Assembly (NCBI GenBank): GCA_002794785.1
Contig: NBBA01000014.1
Span: forward strand, 62,001 to 126,000
Length of the DNA: 64,000 nt
Direction of reading: 5' to 3'
Origin: Coniferiporia sulphurascens
Lineage: Eukaryota; Basidiomycota; Agaricomycetes; Hymenochaetales; Hymenochaetaceae
Shown: positions 20,708-32,757 of the stretch, piece after piece
How the letters are laid out: every line of letters begins with the position of its first letter
Numbering within the stretch: the stretch's first letter is position 1
Position numbers and translations under genes: made by a program
The notes under the pieces: model-generated
What the model saw: only the letters and a program-made list of their open reading frames with translations
Database searches by the model: none
What the model was told of the DNA's origin: nothing

Positions 20708-22183
20708 TGTTAGGACCAAGGGTAACCGTGGTTAGCCGATGGAACAAGTAGTTGAGATAGAGTTGAGGCATGTGATTGAGTCAAGAATAAGTTGGTAGAT
20801 GTTGGTACTTTGCTCAGGAGAAGTCTGAGAGAATTGAGAAGGTGAATTAAACTGGGGGTCTAGGCTGGTCTAGGCCCTCCTTATATACATGAAGAAGAAG
20901 CTCCGCTTGAAAGCGGATGCTCCACAAGGCTCTGCAGTTGGAGCTATGATGCCTCACAGTGTTGTCATAAGCTCCACTGACTTGGAGCTGCATACCAGTG
21001 CAAATGACCTCATTAGAGGATCATATGAGAAATAACTATCTATGATTGGCCGTTGGTGCTCCACTGAGCTCCACTGCGTGTCATGTGCTCCACTATGCTC
21101 CACTAGGCTCCACTGAGCTCATAGGGACGTCATATGGTATCATAATGACTTCACCATGACGCTTAGGCTGTGCGCATTGCCCCACTGTTCTGCACACTAC
21201 CCTGTAGTCTTATGTGCCAGTGGCTTCTTGTTGAGATGCTGCCTAACAGCTTGATGATTGGTAAGTCGTTAACTTGTCTTGTTGGCCTCCTGTACTGGTT
21301 CCTTCATGTTGTCTTGTCATATTGGACACTTCACCATTTAGAGTTTGTGGCTGGCTTCAGTAAGCGCTTCGGTTCCTGCCGAGTGTGGCTTAATCGCGTA
21401 ATGCGATATTGGCTAAAGGTCCATAGGTGGGTACCTTTCGGTTGGTGTCCTGTCGTCGATCACATTGTCCAGCGGTTTGTTAATGTGGTTTATCCTAGCA
21501 ATACGTCGCGTGTATCCTGGAGGTGGTGCCGGGGGTGATCCATTTGATAACCATAGTGTTATCATGTAAAGATTAACATTGCCGATCTGTTGATCGGCAG
21601 TTGTCGATCCCTTTGCTGATAGATTCTCGAAGAGGGTGATTACCTTTGTGCATAATCAGTGAGCATTAGCTAGGAATGTGTTATCCTGCAATGTCCTGTA
21701 CAGGAAGGATCCTGAGACCACTCGTAGGTCACATTCCTTGTCATGTATGTGCAGGTTCACTATCATCTGGACATGGACGTTGTGCAAAAACTCCTGTACA
21801 TCGAAGATGTACATTTGTATCGTGTGCATTACCCTGACCTCTGTGCCATCGCCTATAGGGTCTACAGGGTGATCTGTAGTTACCTGGCAGTTCGTGTACC
21901 CTGCCATGTAAAAGCATTTGGTTATTACCGTGTTAAATGCTTCCCATGATTGATTGTATGCAGTCCGGCATCGGTGGCAGAGTCTTGATGAGTCAAGAGT
22001 TTTTAGTGGTCGCTTGAGCATTGTGATTGGCCTGATGTTCCCAAGAAGTCCTGGTTTTCTAGTTAGTTCCGTCCCCATGTTGAATGATCGCTGGATAGTC
22101 TCCATGGGAGTCCCTTCCTGTATTGGTAGTCGCTGGTATCATTGTCTAAGCTTGTAAGCAAGCTTATTCATCAATTCCTAACA
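20708..22183 (-). mobile_element. ORF-bearing solo LTR, copy A (left inversion junction)
   Basis: A 1,476-bp LTR with ends TGTTAGGA and TCCTAACA on the plus strand and sense on the minus strand. It is almost identical, inverted, to 46692-48167. Only a few differences were seen, three of them near the 5' end of the reading frame. Its flanks do not match (CCCCC at 20703-20707, GATCA at 22184-22188), but they pair exactly with the flanks of copy B. A TATA-like TATATAAGG lies about 170 bp from its 3' end (near 20880). Repeated GTGGAGC motifs lie upstream of the TATA box. Confidence 0.8.
21656..22171 (-). pseudogene. U3-encoded protein of the ORF-bearing LTR family, copy A
   Basis: The same reading frame as 46704-47219, starting 13 bases into the LTR, but codon 11 is TGA where copy B has CAA. 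A later ATG at 22105 leaves a 149-codon open frame. It keeps the conserved block: RPITML, LCHRC (an LC-X2-C motif), W-X-AFN, and AGYTNCQVT-X-DH. No family is recognised. The nonsense change is recent, since the rest of the frame matches copy B nearly base for base. Confidence 0.55.
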
Positions 22184-23451
22184 GATCAGAGGAAAAGGGA
22201 GGAAGCACACCTGAAAGCTCCAAGAGAGCCGGGTCCGGGTCCTGGGAATGGGGTCCAAGCATATGACTCATGTATTCCCGGAGGAGGTCCAAGTCCATAT
22301 CCTCATCAGTTGGGTGGCCCTCCAGCTCCATCGCAGTGAAAGCCAAGCGGATGGTAGCAGAGGTGCAGTCAGAAAGGCAGTTCAGGTGCCTGGTCATCTT
22401 CAACCAGCGGCACAGAACCTGGAGATGGTTTTCATTGGCCCACTCAGTGTGGTGGGTTGGAAGTGGGTTGTGGGGAGGCCAGACTTTGCAGATCCAGGGT
22501 CAGAATGTGCAACACCCACCCAGTACATGGGCAGTCAACTGAGCCGGCCAGGGGGGGTGGTTGTGCCATCTGCAGTGCAAGATCAGGCCGTGCCTGTGTT
22601 GGTAGGCTGAGTCGAAGCTCAGCCAGTATCCCCTGTAGGGACTGGCATGACATAGGACCTGGGCAACTGTGGAGAGTTCATGGCAGGGGTGGTTGACCAA
22701 CTGCATTAGAAGCTTATGGGGCCGGCATGAGGGGGTGCCATTGACAGCCAGGTACTTATCAGCTGTCGAGGCAAGTGGGCAGGTGAGTGAGAGTGACCAG
22801 TGCTCCATCAGTGTGTTGATGGTGGCCTCTTTCAGTGCAGAGGTGGAGGGTGCGAGGGAGGATGGGGGTAGGTTTGTTGCAAACTTCGCCTCATGGTCTG
22901 CCCATTCATTCCTGGGGATGTCAGAGTGACCCGGGCACCATACAAAATGGATGGAAAGATCTGGGTAGGAGTCCAAAAGGGTCTGGACCCCCGCCTTCCA
23001 TTGATGGAGGAGATGAGCACCTGGTACCAGTGCCCATGTGCAGATGAGGTGGAGTGCTGTCAGCAAATCTGACAGAAAGAAAATGTCAGATGCGACAGGC
23101 AAGAGGTCCCGGAGGTGGTGTGCTGCCCAGCTCAGTGCGGAGGTGAGGGAGAAAATCTCCACGTCCATGGCTGTTGTGCAGGTGGGGGAGGCCAGCCAGT
23201 GGGACTTGAGGCGGGTAAGGCCCCTCATAGCGCAGACAGCTGATCCAGACTTAGAACCCATGTGTGAGCCATCGGTGAAAACCTGGAGGTGGGGGAGGGT
23301 GCTTAGGGAGTGTGTGGCACCCACAAATTCCTTGCAGGTGTCCTTGCTGACTGGAGTGATAGGAGTGGCAAATGAGACTTGTCCGGTCATAAATGCCAGC
23401 AGATCCATCCATGGGGGATGAGTGTATGCAGGGACTGGTTGAACCTGAGGG
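22184..23451 (-). pseudogene. LINE-A ORF2 RNase H and C-terminus, copy 6
   Basis: A 302-codon open frame (23408-22500) encodes VFTDGSHMGSKSGSAV (first RNase H Asp), the MDVEIFS Glu region, LSDLLTALH (Asp), HSDIPRNEWADHEAKFA (His and Asp), and the Cys/His tail. It ends at a TAA after GGCCTF where other copies continue, and a second frame (22403-22184) gives the last residues up to LLELSGVLPPFSSD. The four RNase H acidic positions look preserved. The frame is still broken and has no initiation context. Confidence 0.8.
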
Positions 23452-23803
23452 TGTAAGCCCAGGGCTTACTACTCCAATGCCTATGCATTGGAGACCACCG
23501 GGTCCGGACATCACCTGACATGCCGGGTTGTCAGTCACATGATGCGCCGGGCTGTCACCTGACACACCGGACTGATGGTCACATGATTGTATTTCCTCCG
23601 GACTGTACAGATCTACGCTTACATAATTCCCTCACTATTCCCATTCACTTTCTGCGCCTTTGTTGCCTCAGTCTATCTGACAGCAACAAAGGTGAGTAGT
23701 TATAGCATGGAATGTATGTAGTCTATCTGACAGCAACAAAGACACCTTTGTCCTTTCTGTCCTAGGCTGAACTTTAGTGTTGCCAACTCCTGGTTGGCTT
23801 CCA
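23452..23803. mobile_element. Small solo LTR-like insertion (LTR-D)
   Basis: A 352-bp insertion with TG...CA ends (TGTAAGCC and GGCTTCCA, imperfect inverted repeats) flanked by the 5-bp duplication GAGGG (23447-23451 and 23804-23808). A 22-base segment starting AGTCTATCTGACAGCAACAA occurs twice inside it, about 50 bp apart. It has no coding capacity. A solo LTR of another family is the simplest reading. The strand is not decided. Confidence 0.6.
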
Positions 23804-25300
23804 GAGGGACCTGGACCTGCAGAGAAGTGGAAAAGGGATGGTTAGTTACGTTTTTATAATATTGCTTTCCACCGATGGAGTGCAGGGTGTGCCAGAGACA
23901 CAGAGAGTGGAGGGTCTTAGCATATTCAAAATAATAGGAAAGGGGGGGAAGGGAACAAAGAAAATTTGTAGAAAAAGGGGAGGCACCTTTGTAGATGCCG
24001 AGAATCCATCTGCATGCCATGTTTTGCACAGCCTGCAGGCGAATTACTAGTGTTTTTTGGCATCGGCTGTGATACCACACCAGTGCACCCCATGTGAGGA
24101 TGGAGCAGACACAGGCAGTGTACAGTCGATGGAGGAGAAGGGCCGAGATTCTGTGCTCAGTGTTACCGAGAATGTGGAGGGCGGCAAGGGTGGAGAGGCC
24201 CTTGGAGCGCATGCATTTGATGTGGGCCTTGAAGGTAAGGGCGGGGTCCCACCATATTCCCAGCCAGCATAGCGGGATAAAGGGTCGGATGAGCATGGTG
24301 GGGGTGACCCAAACCCCGGTGGTAACCCAGTTGGTGTAGGCAGCTGAATGGCATCGGGGTGGGTGGAAGTGTAGGCACTCTGTTTTGGCAGCTTCAATGT
24401 TGAGACTGATGGCACTGAAGTGGGCATTGAGTTGGTGGTAGGCGTTGGACAATTGCTGGCAGTTGGATGCCATGCTGGGTCCGATGCACACTAGGAGGTG
24501 GTCGTCTATGTATGTGAGGGTGGTGGTGCCGGTTTGGTGGAATTTCTGGAGGACCACACCTGCAAATATGGTCGAAAGGATTGGAGACACCAGCGATCCT
24601 TGGGGGGTGCCGAGGTCGGGTTTGTGGGCGGTTGGGAGGGTGGTGCTGTCAAAGGCAACGGCTACCTGCCGGTCTGTCATGAAGGATAGACACCAGTCCG
24701 CCATGTCAGGCAGGCACTGGAGATCCAGCAGTTGTTGGTGGAGGAGTTGCGGGTGGACAGAGTCGAAAAAGCCCTGTATGTCGACCGCTAGGACCGAACA
24801 TACATGACCCTCAGCATGGGTGCACTCTGCAATTTGTAAGAGGTGCTGGGCGGCATCATAGACAGAGTGTCCCTGACGTCCCCCGTATTGGTTAGGTGGC
24901 AGCCAATCCCGTGTATTTGCGAGGAATTGGAGCCGGTTAGCTATTATCTTTTCAAGGAGTTTCCCTAAGGTCTCCTCAAGGGTGATGGGCCGGTAAGACT
25001 GTGGCGAGAAGGGGTCCTTCTTGTTTGGCTTCCTGAGCATTACGACTTTTGCCACCCACCAGCACTTGGGGTGGTGTCCCATGTGCAGACAGTCATTGAA
25101 AAGGGTGAGGATCTCATCGGGGTAGGCGTCTACTACCCATTTAAGGGGGCGGTAGCCGATGCCCAAGAGGGCCGGAGCTGACAAGTTGGAGGTGTTGGAC
25201 AGTGCCCCCATGAGCTCCGAGAGGAGTATGGGCAGGGCAGCTGGTTGGGGAGGAGGTGGCAGAGTGTTGGCCGCTTGTTGGGGTGGGGGGGGCATAAAGA
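23804..25300 (-). pseudogene. LINE-A ORF2 reverse transcriptase, copy 6
   Basis: A 531-codon open block with the complete RT domain: LRKPNKKDPFSPQSYRPI, QYGGRQGHSVYDAAQHLL, AVDIQGFFDSVHPQLL, LGTPQGSLVSPILSTIF and an intact TYIDDHLLVC catalytic box. This is the best-preserved RT active site in the window. The open frame ends inside LTR-D with unrelated residues. Upstream it is out of frame with the endonuclease remnant. Confidence 0.85.
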
Positions 25301-26436
25301 AAGTAGTGCGGAAGAGCTCACCTTTCTTGTCATCTGATTGGGTGAAGGTGCCATTGCGCTTCTTGAGTGAGGGAATTGGGGTAGGTCAGTTGCTGAGGCC
25401 ACACTTGGCCCAGCTCCAGATGTTGGAGGTGTCGGCTTGGTCAGCTTGATCAGTGTAGAACTGCCGCTTGGCCGCCTGTATACCACGTTTGAAGGCACAG
25501 CGGGCTGCTGATCACTGAAGGGGGGTGGTGGCCATCAAGATCACCTGGAGGAGCGACTTGCATGTCGGGGTCCACCAGGGGACCTCGGATTTTGATGGCT
25601 TGGCGAGTCGGGTGAATGGTGTGAGGGCGGCAATCATAGAGTCGACCACTGCCTGCGCTTTGATGTCAAGGGTGAGGGTGTTGTCTGCCAGGAGGTGAAA
25701 AGTGGTTTCGAGTAATGGAAAGGCGATGTCAGACCATTCTTCCCTGTCGGCCAGGAGTAACCGGCAGGTTTTTATGACTGGGGGTGGGGGCCGAAAAGGC
25801 AAGGACCAGCACAGCATGGTGTGGTCAGACAGTGGGGAGGCAGTCAATGTGCTCAAATCTATTACTGAGTCGGGGTTTATCGAGGGGGGGGTCCAAATCA
25901 TGTCAATGGGGCACTGTTGACGATTGTCAACAGGCCGTGAGTCAGAATCCGGGAGGTGAGCTGGCGCAAGGCTGTGCCCCCAGAAGAAGTTGTTGAGGGG
26001 TTGTGCCCTCAAGTCCTCCTGCCATGAGGCAAGGAGTTCGGACCACGAGTGGTGGCGATGGTTGGATCTCACCTACCACCAGTAGAGTGGAGGCTAGCGC
26101 TGGTGGGATTGTGAAAAGAAATGACTCACCAGGGTAGAGGGGGGTGGCGGTGGTGCGGTCCGGTGCATGCATGCCGTAGTAGTTGCACACATGGATCGTC
26201 AGGAGTGAGCGGATTTCGATGGTGAGGACATTGGTGCCAGAGGAGGCAGCCCCAAGGATGGACCAGGTGGTTGCGGGGATGGCACAGGATACATACGTGA
26301 TGACCCTCGGCCGAGTGGCCAGGGGGAGAACAGCTGTGTACCCTGGGAGAGATGGTACATTGAGGACCGGCATGCCGGTGGGGTCAGTGAGGGAGGGCTG
26401 GAGGCTGATTTGATACCAGGGTGGTTCCTGAATTAA
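25301..26436 (-). pseudogene. LINE-A ORF2 endonuclease remnant, copy 6
   Basis: Pieces of the endonuclease and the spacer before RT. The part at 26373-25942 begins after the first catalytic motifs. The part at 26072-25512 has CPIDMIWTPPSINPD and LSDHTMLCW, the Asp and His motifs. Frame changes fall near 26040 and 25500. The 5' truncation at 26436 lies just after the Glu motif (CAGGAACCACCCTGG). Confidence 0.75.
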
Positions 26437-26458
26437 ATGACGGTGGGTGGGGATGGGT

Positions 26459-27369
26459 TCCTCACCCCAACTGTTGGCATTTGTGCCGAAAACCAGAAAT
26501 CCGCGATGGCCCTCACTAAAGTGTCACATGAGTTTTTCGCCTCCCTCCCCACTGCAGACTGAGTCTCGGTCCTGTCCTCTGCATTTAATGTGAAGGGGAA
26601 CATCGTGACCACATTTGCGGCACGCCCATCCTCGGCTAACCCGACCACAGAGACAATCATTGATCGTCACTCCATGGCATATGCCTCCCACATGTGCACT
26701 GAGTGCATCACAGTGGGAATCACTATCCCGACTGCCTTTTCCCTAACCCCCTCCAGAGTCCGCCCCTGGTCCACCCTCCACATCTCCATGGTGCCCTGCA
26801 AGGACTTCCTGTTCAGCCAGAACAGACACACCATCACTGAGAAGGCCCTTTTGGCCAAAGTCTGGCACAACCTGGCACTCCTCAACCTCGACTTTGTAGT
26901 CGCCCCCCAGTTCACTGCCACCGAAGACCACCTGCCAACTCTTGACAGGTGCCCCATGGCCTTCTCCTTTGTCGACCCCGATGGCTCCATCCGCAAACGC
27001 CTCCTCAAGAGGCCACAAGTATGGATGTTCAGCTCTGCCCTCCAACTCTCTGTTCCACCCATTTGCCCCACCCTCACTCAATGTGAGCACTGCCAGGGCC
27101 TCTGACATGGAACCAAGGGTTTCCACACCCAACCCTACTGCGCTGACTGTGTGGGTGCTCACCTGACCCGCAATCATCGCAAATTGTGCGCCCACTGCGC
27201 CACTGACACAGTGCCCGAAGGTGACACATGTCCCCACCCCCGCCAATGCATCAACTGCAAAGGCGACCATCCCGCCACCCTGCCGATGTGCCCCAAGAAA
27301 AGGCGCTACCGCCAAATCATAGAGGCCCTCGACGCCGACCCCACTGACAAACAGATGGAGGAAGTATGA
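26459..27369 (+). pseudogene. LINE-A ORF1 C-terminal half, copy 7
   Basis: Begins at the LTPTVG-like segment. A TGA near 26562 and another near 27105 (in the first Cys knuckle, GL then stop then HGTKG) interrupt it. The later CXXC clusters (CAHCATD, CINCKGDHPATLPMC) are readable to the stop, which overlaps ORF2 as ATGA at 27366-27369. Confidence 0.75.
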
Positions 27370-29152
27370 TAGAGATGCTCTCTATCCTACAGTGGAATGC
27401 CGCCCGCTCACTCGCGGCGATACATTCCCTTATTCCAGTCCTTACTACTGATCCCTCCCCCCCACACCTAATTCTTATTCAGGAACTGCCCTGGTACCAA
27501 ATAGGGCTGCAACCCTCGCTCACCGATCCGGCCAGCACCCCGGTCTGTAATGTCCCCACCATCCCAGGATACATACCTGTTCTACCCCCCAAGGTCCGCC
27601 CCCGGGTAGTCATGTATGTATCCCGGGCCCTCCCCCCTACTTCATGGTCAATCCTCAGAGCCATGTCCCATGGCACCAATGTACTGACGGTGGAGGTCCG
27701 ATCCCAACTCACCCTCAGGTGTGCAACTACTACAGCATGCACCCCCTGGACCAAGAGAACACCTCCCCCCAGTACCCAGGTGAGTCCTTCCTATTCTCAC
27801 TCTCCTCAGAACTGGCCACCACTCTACTTGTGGTGGGCGACTTCAACCGTCACCACCACACGTGGTCCGAATTCCCTGTCCCATGACAAGATGATTTGGG
27901 GGTGCAACCCCTCAATGACTTTTTCTGTGGGCATGGCCTGATGCCTGCCCACCTTCCTGACTCTGACTCGCAGCCCAATGGCAATCATTGTCAGTGCCCC
28001 ATTGACATGATCTGGGCCCCACCCATGGTCAACCCCAACTCTATTTTAGATCCAGCTACCTCTGACCCCTCCCCGCTGTCCGACCACGCCATCCTCTGGT
28101 GGTCACTGCCATTTTGGCCCCCCCCTCCAGTCTTAAAGACCCGCCAGCTTCTCCCAGCCAACAAGGAGGAATGGACCAACATCACCTTCCCCCTCCTCAA
28201 AGCAGCCTTCCACCTCCTGGGGCTTGACACCCATGTCCTGGACATCAAAGCTAAGGTGGCATCAACTCTATGGTAGCCACCCTCCAGCCATTCACCCATC
28301 TCTCAAAACCGTCGAAAACAGAAGTCCCATGGTGGTCACCCCACTGCAAGACACTCCTAATGGCAATTTCGACGGCCACCACCCCCCTCCAGCGATCATC
28401 AGCTCGACACACCTTCAAAAGGGGTGTAAGAATGGCCAAACACCAGTTCTATGCTGACCAGGCATCAGAAGCAGATGCCCCAACATCTGGAACTGGGCCA
28501 AGTGTGGCCTCGGCAACTGACCTACTCCCATCCCCTTGCTCAGATGGCGAGATGGCTCCTTCACCCAGACAGATGACAAGAAAGGTGAGCTCTTCTGCAA
28601 AACTTACTTCATGCCCCCCCCCCACCCCATGCAGCGGCCAACACCCAGCTGCCACCACCCCACCCAGCTGCCCCACCCATACTCCTATCGGAGCTTACGG
28701 GGGCACTGTCCAACACTTCCAACTTGTCAGCTCTGGGCCTCTCGGGAATAGGGTACCGCCCCCTCAAATGGGTGGTGGAGGCCTACCCTGATGAGATTCT
28801 CTCACTTTTCAATGACTGTCTGTGCTTGGGGCACCACCCTGAGTGCTGGCAGGCGGCAAAGGTGGTGATGCTCCAGAAGCCCAACAAGAAGGACCCTTTT
28901 TTGCCACGCTCTTACCGGCCCATCACCCTTGAGGAGACCCTAGGGAAACTCCTCAAAAAGATAATAGCTAACCAGCTCCAGTTCCTCGCAAACATGCAGG
29001 ACTGGCTGCCACCAAACCAATATGGGGGGCGTCAAGGCCATTCGGTCTACGACACTGCCCAACACCTCTTACAGATTGCGGAATGCGCCCACTCGGAGGG
29101 CCTCATCTGCTCGGTCCTTGCAGTCAACATTCAGGGCTTCTTTGATTCTTTT
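27366..29152 (+). pseudogene. LINE-A ORF2 endonuclease and start of RT, copy 7
   Basis: The endonuclease motifs LQWNAA, LIQELPW, VVGDFNRHHHTW, CPIDMIW and LSDHAIL are all visible but spread over three frames. A short deletion at about 27716 and a base loss near 28260 shift the frame. RT starts at about 28600 and is open from 28724 through LQKPNKKDPFLPRSYRPI and QYGGRQGHSVYDTAQHLL to VNIQGFFDS, where it is cut. The VNIQ at motif A replaces the usual VDIQ, so a catalytic Asp is already lost. Confidence 0.8.
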
Positions 29153-30955
29153 TTTTTTAATTTTTAAAAATTATTCCTGCAGTATTACATAATTACAAGC
29201 TGCCCCCCCTGAAGGGGGGGCCCTAACTACATAACAACAGAGGTGCTCATCATCACACAATGCATGAAATTGGGTGGGGGCCCTGCTCCCCAAAGGGTGC
29301 CAAGGTGTGAAGGGCCCCTATTAGTAAAAGAGAAGAAAGAAAGAGGGAGGAATACATTTCACTATGGCAAAGCCAAACGGACGAGAGCAGGCAAATGGGG
29401 TAGCTTAGAATAGGAAAGGGAGGGCGAGAGTGCTGGCCAGGACATACACAGGGGAGTCCAAAGGGCAGGCACTAGTCAGAGGAAAAGGTAGGGAGTGCAC
29501 CTGAAAGCTCCAAAAGAGCTGGGTCCAGGTCCTGGGAACGGTGTCCAAGCATATGACTCATGTAGTCCCGTAGGAGATCCAAGTCCATATCTTCATCAGT
29601 TGGGTGTCCTTCCAGTTCCATCATGGTGAAGGCCAAGCAGATGGTGGCTGAGGTGCAGTCAGATAGGCGGTTCAAATGCCCCGTCAGTTTAAGCCAGCAG
29701 TGGAGAACCAGGAGGTGGTTTTTGTCGGCCCACTCGGTGTGGTGGGTCGGAAGTGGGAGGCAGGGGGGCCAGACCTTGCGAATCCATGGTTGGAAGGTGC
29801 GACATCCACCCAGGACATGAGCGGTTGACTGGGCTGGCCAGGGGGGGTGGTTGTGCCATCAGCAGTGCGAGATCAGGCTGTGCCTGCGCCAGTAGGCTGA
29901 GTCAAAGCTCAGCCAGTAGCCCCCATAGGGACCGGCACGACATAGGACCTGGGCGACTGCCGAGAGCTCCCGGCGGGGGTGGTCAACCAACTGCATGATC
30001 AGCTTTCAGGGACGGCAAGAGGGGACCCCGTTGACAGCTAAGTACTTGTCTGCTGTCGAGGCTAGGGGGCGGGCAAGTGAGAGGGACCAATGCTCCATGA
30101 GTGTGTTAACAGTGGCCTCTTTCAGTGTGGAGGTGGAGGGTGCGAGGGAAGATGGGGGTAGGTTCATTGCAAACTTTGCCTCGCGGTCTGCCCATTCATT
30201 CCCAGGGATGTCAGAGTGACCCGGGCACCATACGAAATGAACAGAAAGGTCCGGGTATGAGTCCAGAAGAGTCTGGACCCCTGCCTTCCATTGGTGGAGG
30301 AGGTGAGTGCCTGGTACTGGCGCCAATGTGTGAATGAGGTGGAGGGCTGTCAGCAAATCTGACAGAAAGAAGATGTCAGATGCGACAGGCAGGTGCTCCC
30401 ATAGGTGGTGTGCTGCCCAGCTCGGCACAGAGGTGAGAGAAAATCTCTGCATCCGTGGCTGTTGTGCAGGTGGGGGAGGCAAGCTGGTGGGACTTGAGGC
30501 GGGTGAGGCCCCTCATGGTGCAGACGGCTGAACCAGACTTCGAGCCCATGCATGAGCCATTGGTGAAGACCTGGAGGTGGGGGAGGGTGCTCAGGGAGCA
30601 TGCGGTGCCCACAAATTCCTTGCGGGTGTCCTCGCTAACCAGAGTGATAGGAGTGGCGAATGAAACACGTCCAGCAGTGAATGCCAGAGGGTCTGTCCAC
30701 AGGGGATGAGTGTATGCTGGGACTGGTTGAACCCGAGGGACCTGGACCTGCAGAGAAGTGGAAAAGGGGCGGTTAGTTACGTTTTTATAATATCATTTTC
30801 TACCAACAGAGTGAGGGGTGCGCCAGAGGTGCAGAGAGTGGAGGGTCTTAGCATATTCAAGATAATAAGAGAGAGGGGGAAGGGAACAAAGAAAATTTGT
30901 AGAGAAGGGGGAGGCACCCTTGTAGACGCCAAGAATCCATCTGCAGGCTGTGCAA
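29153..30955 (-). pseudogene. LINE-A ORF2 end of RT to 3' tail, left palindrome arm
   Basis: Reading on the minus strand: the end of RT (SAYYL/ILNMLRPSTL region), RNase H (FTNGSCMGSKSG, where the usual FTDGS Asp is Asn), LSDLLTALH, HSDIPGNEWADREAKFA, a TGA after CRP, the Cys/His tail, the ORF2 stop near 29472, 3' UTR, hairpin and tail at 29153-29185. Frameshifts near 30450-30480. It is the same sequence as the right arm. Confidence 0.8.
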
Positions 30956-32757
30956 AACACGGCATGCAGATGGATTCTTGGCGTCTACAAGGGTGCCTCC
31001 CCCTTCTCTACAAATTTTCTTTGTTCCCTTCCCCCTCTCTCTTATTATCTTGAATATGCTAAGACCCTCCACTCTCTGCACCTCTGGCGCACCCCTCACT
31101 CTGTTGGTAGAAAATGATATTATAAAAACGTAACTAACCGCCCCTTTTCCACTTCTCTGCAGGTCCAGGTCCCTCGGGTTCAACCAGTCCCAGCATACAC
31201 TCATCCCCTGTGGACAGACCCTCTGGCATTCACTGCTGGACGTGTTTCATTCGCCACTCCTATCACTCTGGTTAGCGAGGACACCCGCAAGGAATTTGTG
31301 GGCACCGCATGCTCCCTGAGCACCCTCCCCCACCTCCAGGTCTTCACCAATGGCTCATGCATGGGCTCGAAGTCTGGTTCAGCCGTCTGCACCATGAGGG
31401 GCCTCACCCGCCTCAAGTCCCACCAGCTTGCCTCCCCCACCTGCACAACAGCCACGGATGCAGAGATTTTCTCTCACCTCTGTGCCGAGCTGGGCAGCAC
31501 ACCACCTATGGGAGCACCTGCCTGTCGCATCTGACATCTTCTTTCTGTCAGATTTGCTGACAGCCCTCCACCTCATTCACACATTGGCGCCAGTACCAGG
31601 CACTCACCTCCTCCACCAATGGAAGGCAGGGGTCCAGACTCTTCTGGACTCATACCCGGACCTTTCTGTTCATTTCGTATGGTGCCCGGGTCACTCTGAC
31701 ATCCCTGGGAATGAATGGGCAGACCGCGAGGCAAAGTTTGCAATGAACCTACCCCCATCTTCCCTCGCACCCTCCACCTCCACACTGAAAGAGGCCACTG
31801 TTAACACACTCATGGAGCATTGGTCCCTCTCACTTGCCCGCCCCCTAGCCTCGACAGCAGACAAGTACTTAGCTGTCAACGGGGTCCCCTCTTGCCGTCC
31901 CTGAAAGCTGATCATGCAGTTGGTTGACCACCCCCGCCGGGAGCTCTCGGCAGTCGCCCAGGTCCTATGTCGTGCCGGTCCCTATGGGGGCTACTGGCTG
32001 AGCTTTGACTCAGCCTACTGGCGCAGGCACAGCCTGATCTCGCACTGCTGATGGCACAACCACCCCCCCTGGCCAGCCCAGTCAACCGCTCATGTCCTGG
32101 GTGGATGTCGCACCTTCCAACCATGGATTCGCAAGGTCTGGCCCCCCTGCCTCCCACTTCCGACCCACCACACCGAGTGGGCCGACAAAAACCACCTCCT
32201 GGTTCTCCACTGCTGGCTTAAACTGACGGGGCATTTGAACCGCCTATCTGACTGCACCTCAGCCACCATCTGCTTGGCCTTCACCATGATGGAACTGGAA
32301 GGACACCCAACTGATGAAGATATGGACTTGGATCTCCTACGGGACTACATGAGTCATATGCTTGGACACCGTTCCCAGGACCTGGACCCAGCTCTTTTGG
32401 AGCTTTCAGGTGCACTCCCTACCTTTTCCTCTGACTAGTGCCTGCCCTTTGGACTCCCCTGTGTATGTCCTGGCCAGCACTCTCGCCCTCCCTTTCCTAT
32501 TCTAAGCTACCCCATTTGCCTGCTCTCGTCCGTTTGGCTTTGCCATAGTGAAATGTATTCCTCCCTCTTTCTTTCTTCTCTTTTACTAATAGGGGCCCTT
32601 CACACCTTGGCACCCTTTGGGGAGCAGGGCCCCCACCCAATTTCATGCATTGTGTGATGATGAGCACCTCTGTTGTTATGTAGTTAGGGCCCCCCTTCAG
32701 GGGGGGCAGCTTGTAATTATGTAATACTGCAGGAATAATTTTTAAAAATTAAAAAAA
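30956..32757 (+). pseudogene. LINE-A ORF2 end of RT to 3' tail, right palindrome arm
   Basis: A 5'-truncated LINE-A whose continuous sense reaches back to about 30941 (CTGCAGGCTGTGCAAAAC). It holds the RT end, RNase H with Asn in place of the first Asp (FTNGSC), HSDIPGNEWAD, a TGA at about 31903, a TGA in the Cys/His tail (HC then stop), the end LLELSGALPTFSSD at 32436-32438, 3' UTR, hairpin (near 32690-32710) and tail to 32757. Confidence 0.8.

Larger units (their letters stand above)
22184..26436 (-). mobile_element. LINE family A, copy 6 (5' part; 3' UTR now at 48168-48497)
   Basis: A minus-strand LINE truncated in the endonuclease at 26436. It runs through RT and RNase H to just before the ORF2 stop at 22184, where LTR copy A begins. 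The 3' UTR and tail are at 48168-48497 beside LTR copy B. The join reads CCTCTGATC then TATGACTGCC, as in unbroken LINE ends. LTR-D (23452-23803) interrupts it between RT and RNase H. Confidence 0.82.
26437..29152 (+). mobile_element. LINE family A, copy 7
   Basis: A plus-strand LINE from the middle of ORF1 to motif A of the reverse transcriptase. It ends in GGCTTCTTTGATTC at 29152, where the T/A-rich tail of the palindrome begins. Domain order is normal and there are several small frame breaks. Confidence 0.8.
29153..32757. repeat. 3.6-kb head-to-head LINE palindrome
   Basis: Two arms of about 1.8 kb appear identical in inverted orientation. Every sizeable ORF of the right arm recurs unchanged on the opposite strand of the left arm. 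They meet at about 30941-30960 around a CTGCAG with a 19-base asymmetric centre. Both outer ends are the LINE tail (AATTTTTAAAAATTA with an A-run). The outside sequences differ: plus-strand LINE-A RT on the left and minus-strand LINE-B RT on the right. So the palindrome stops exactly at the two LINE tails. Confidence 0.9.

Noticed and set aside
22248..22960. Plus-strand open frames of 60-120 codons over LINE copy 6
   Set aside because: They are antisense shadows of the RNase H and Cys/His region on the minus strand.
29153..32757. Palindrome as a simple read fold-back artefact
   Set aside because: A fold-back artefact would extend symmetrically past the LINE tails. The symmetry stops exactly at the tails and the flanks differ. 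It is still listed as something to verify.
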